DNA from: Thalassobius sp. Cn5-15
GTDB taxonomy: Bacteria; Pseudomonadota; Alphaproteobacteria; Rhodobacterales; Rhodobacteraceae
Reading direction: 5' to 3'
DNA: 64,000 bases
Assembly (NCBI RefSeq): GCF_022347685.1
Contig: NZ_JAKRGF010000001.1
Span: 62,001-126,000 of the forward strand
Part shown: one piece after another, positions 62,127-64,000 of the stretch
Layout of the letters: each line of letters opens with the position of its first letter
Numbering within the stretch: the stretch's first letter is position 1
Translations under genes and position numbers: made by a program
Notes under the pieces: model-generated
Database searches by the model: none
Told to the model about the DNA's origin: nothing
Seen by the model: the letters and a program-made list of their open reading frames with translations, nothing else

Positions 62127-62972
62127 ATGACGGAGGCGGCAGAACAGTACGCAGCCGCGCACCAAGCGCACCACACAGATGACACGAATAACGGCCTGGA
62201 GCATGGCGTGCCCGAGTTCGGAGCGGTCACTTTCGCTGTGCTGTCGCAGGCACTGGCGCGCGGGTGGCGCGATTTTATGCGGGCGCCGGTGTTTGGGGTG
62301 ATCTTTGCCTCTGTCTATGTGTTGCTGGGCATTTTTATGGTCTGGCTCACACGATGGAGCGGTCACAGCTACTGGTTGGTGTTTGCCGCCGCAGGCTTTC
62401 CGTTGATCGGGCCGTTCACCGCCGTCGGGCTTTATGAGGTCAGCCGCCGGTTGGAACGAAACGAAATCCTGAGCATGAGGCGTATTTTCGGCGTCATCCT
62501 ATTGCAGAGTCAGCGCCAGCTGCCGTCCATCTGCGCGATCATCATCTTTATGTTTCTGTTCTGGTTCTTCCTGGCCCATATGATCTTTGCGGTCTTTATG
62601 GGGACGGTGACGATGACCAATGTGTCCACCTCGTTTGAGGTGTATCTGACCACCAACGGCCTTTCGATGTTGGCGGTGGGCACTGTGGTGGGCGCCGGAT
62701 TTGCGCTGTTGTTGTTCATGATCACGGTGGTGTCGCTGCCGATGCTACTGGACCGTGAGGTGGACTATGTCTCTGCGATGATCGGATCGTTCCAGCTGGT
62801 GCAGGAAAACTTCCTGCCGATGATCCTTTGGGCTGGGCTTGTTGCGGTGCTGACTTTTGTGGCAATGCTGCCAGTCTTCATGGGGCTGTTCATTGTGCTG
62901 CCGCTTCTGGGGCATGCGACATGGCACCTCTATGATATCCTGCTGCAAAGCGGTGCGGAGGAGGCGGGCTAA
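62127..62972 (+). CDS. DUF2189 family membrane protein
   Basis: A 281-residue integral membrane protein with about six helices. The DUF2189 pattern is clear: LSQALARGWRDFMRAPVFGVIF, GFPLIGPFTAVGLYEVSRRLE, VSLPMLLDREVDYVSAM and HATWHLYDILL at the C-terminus. Function unknown; often annotated as related to cytochrome c oxidase accessory proteins without proof. The upstream gap contains a CTCCGTC/GACGGAG stem (62001-62040) with an inner CCCC/GGGG stem but no T run. Confidence 0.88.
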   Translation: MTEAAEQYAAAHQAHHTDDTNNGLEHGVPEFGAVTFAVLSQALARGWRDFMRAPVFGVIFASVYVLLGIFMVWLTRWSGHSYWLVFAAAGFPLIGPFTAVGLYEVSRRLERNEILSMRRIFGVILLQSQRQLPSICAIIIFMFLFWFFLAHMIFAVFMGTVTMTNVSTSFEVYLTTNGLSMLAVGTVVGAGFALLLFMITVVSLPMLLDREVDYVSAMIGSFQLVQENFLPMILWAGLVAVLTFVAMLPVFMGLFIVLPLLGHATWHLYDILLQSGAEEAG

Positions 62973-63012
62973 AGGTTGCCCGCCAATGTGCAGCTACGGT
63001 TCATCTCAATCG

Positions 63013-63651
63013 TCACCCCAGCTTGGCGGCCTCTGCCGCCAGCGCCCTGATCCCCGCCCAGTCACCTGCGGCCACCATTGCCTTTGGCGCGACCCAACTG
63101 CCGCCCACGCAGGCGGTGTTGGTCAGCGACAGGTAGTCCATCGCATTATCCGGGCTGACGCCGCCGGTGGGGCAGAACAGGATCTGCGGCAGCGGTGCAC
63201 CGATCGCCTTCAATGCAGGTGCGCCACCGTTTGCCTCAGCCGGGAAAAACTTCTGCACGCGGTAGCCGCGTTCCAGTAGCCTCATCGCTTCGCTTGACGT
63301 GGCTGCGCCGGGCAGCAGCGGCAGGCCGATCTCTTCGCAGGCGCTCAGCAGCGCATCGGTCGCACCGGGGGAGACGGCGAATTGCGCACCCGCCTCTTTT
63401 GCCGCCTCTGCATCGGCGCGGGTCAGAACGGTGCCTGCGCCAACGATGCCGCCATCCACGCTGGCCATTTCGCGGATCACATCCAATGCGGCGGGGGTGC
63501 GCAGCGTCACCTCCAGCACCGGCAGGCCACCTGCGACCAGTGCACGGGCCAGATCAGCGGCATAGTTCGCAGTCTCGACCACCAGAACAGGGATCACAGG
63601 CGCGGTGCGGCAGAGGTGTTCGGTGAAAGTGCTGGCTGCTTCGGGTGTCAT
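63013..63651 (-). CDS. eda: KDPG/KHG aldolase
   Basis: Cleaves 2-keto-3-deoxy-6-phosphogluconate to pyruvate and glyceraldehyde 3-phosphate, the last step of the Entner-Doudoroff pathway. The 212-residue TIM barrel has VIPVLVVETANYAADLARAL, LEVTLRTPAAL, VGAGTVLTRADAEAA, and the Schiff-base lysine in RVQKFFPAEANGG, then FCPTGGVSPDN. It starts 18 bases after the edd stop codon, in the classic edd-eda operon. Confidence 0.95.
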   Translation of the reverse strand: MTPEAASTFTEHLCRTAPVIPVLVVETANYAADLARALVAGGLPVLEVTLRTPAALDVIREMASVDGGIVGAGTVLTRADAEAAKEAGAQFAVSPGATDALLSACEEIGLPLLPGAATSSEAMRLLERGYRVQKFFPAEANGGAPALKAIGAPLPQILFCPTGGVSPDNAMDYLSLTNTACVGGSWVAPKAMVAAGDWAGIRALAAEAAKLG

Positions 63652-63669
63652 AACTCTTGATCCTCTTAT

Positions 63670-64000
63670 TCAGACAACAACGCCTGCGCCGTCTTCGGCA
63701 TTACCGACCAACTGGCGGAAGGGGGCGAACAATTCGCGCCCGATGCCGTGGCCATTGTTACTGAGGTCCGGCGCGCGGGCAGGGCGATCCTCAAAACCTG
63801 CGGTCAGGTTATCAAGGGTTCCCGCCGTCGCATCCACACGGATCAGATCGCCATCCTGCACCCTGCTGAGCGGACCGGCGCCCAGGGCTTCGGGGCTGAC
63901 ATGAATGGCGGCGGGCACCTTTCCGGAGGCACCGGACATGCGCCCGTCAGTGACCAGCGCTACTTTTAGTCCGCGATCGAGGAGGACAGCGAGGGTCGGC
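63670..64000 (-). CDS. edd: Phosphogluconate dehydratase (C-terminal part)
   Basis: Converts 6-phosphogluconate to KDPG. The last 109 codons are in the window; the gene enters from the right edge. The translation [20 protein letters not shown] then [17 protein letters not shown] is the conserved C-terminal core of Edd/IlvD dehydratases. I extended the frame from 63939 to the window edge by direct translation. The [4Fe-4S] cysteines lie outside the window. Confidence 0.94.
   Translation of the reverse strand, partial: PTLAVLLDRGLKVALVTDGRMSGASGKVPAAIHVSPEALGAGPLSRVQDGDLIRVDATAGTLDNLTAGFEDRPARAPDLSNNGHGIGRELFAPFRQLVGNAEDGAGVVV

Overview
The window looks like a chromosomal segment of a marine alphaproteobacterium of the Rhodobacterales, Roseobacter group. 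The sequence is GC-rich (roughly 60% by eye). The gene content fits: hisB-hisH, a form II cox cluster in G-S-L-M order, the compact DUF2849-cysI-cysH-DUF934-fpr sulfur operon, a TRAP dicarboxylate system, 5-aminolevulinate synthase of the Shemin pathway behind an FNR box, and Entner-Doudoroff edd-eda. I see no insertion sequence, prophage, CRISPR array or rRNA operon. Most of the window is ordinary core chromosome.

Layout: 1-3.9 kb holds the end of a his cluster and an orphan hybrid histidine kinase. 4.2-8.7 kb is the cox cluster. 8.7-11.5 kb has a small membrane protein, a methyltransferase, infC with an apparent AUA start codon, and a membrane-anchored Ala/Glu/Val repeat protein. 11.5-16.5 kb is assimilatory sulfate and sulfite reduction, with a divergent Lrp-type regulator and a SelW-like redox protein. 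16.7-25.5 kb has a P450, a DctB/DctD-like two-component pair, a secreted lyase-like protein and the DctPQM transporter. 25.5-31.3 kb has tpiA, an A-type Fe-S carrier, DUF3307-SatD, a MIP18-family protein, NfeD-stomatin and tgt. 31.6-36.3 kb has an Aer-type PAS protein, lon, an HU protein with a histone-H1-like tail, and tRNA-Val.

36.4-42.5 kb is the most distinctive locus. A cobalamin riboswitch, read leftward, precedes a degenerate CbiX-like/[2Fe-2S] ferredoxin-like fusion. A complete Opp/Nik-type ABC importer follows: binding protein, two permeases and a fused double ATPase, all tightly coupled. I infer a B12-repressed uptake system for cobalt or a cobalt chelate. Two identical tRNA-Val genes flank the locus, which suggests insertion or a duplication that could recombine.

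42.9-48.9 kb has the second tRNA-Val, a secreted protein of unknown function, a pirin, two tRNA-Asp genes, a divergent sulfotransferase-like/glycosyltransferase pair and an M20 dipeptidase. 48.9-62 kb has hemA, a RodZ-like protein, periplasmic DsbA and M48-TPR proteins, an aminotransferase, cell-wall genes (amiC, mrcA), prfB and an amidase. The window ends with a DUF2189 membrane protein and edd-eda.

Possible regulatory links in the sequence: the FNR box couples heme and tetrapyrrole synthesis to oxygen, and the B12 riboswitch couples metal uptake to cofactor supply. The DctD-like regulator has lost the motifs needed to activate sigma-54. A short repeat (GAGTATTT, three variable bases, GATCATTGAAAGG) recurs in intergenic gaps and always reads in the direction of transcription.
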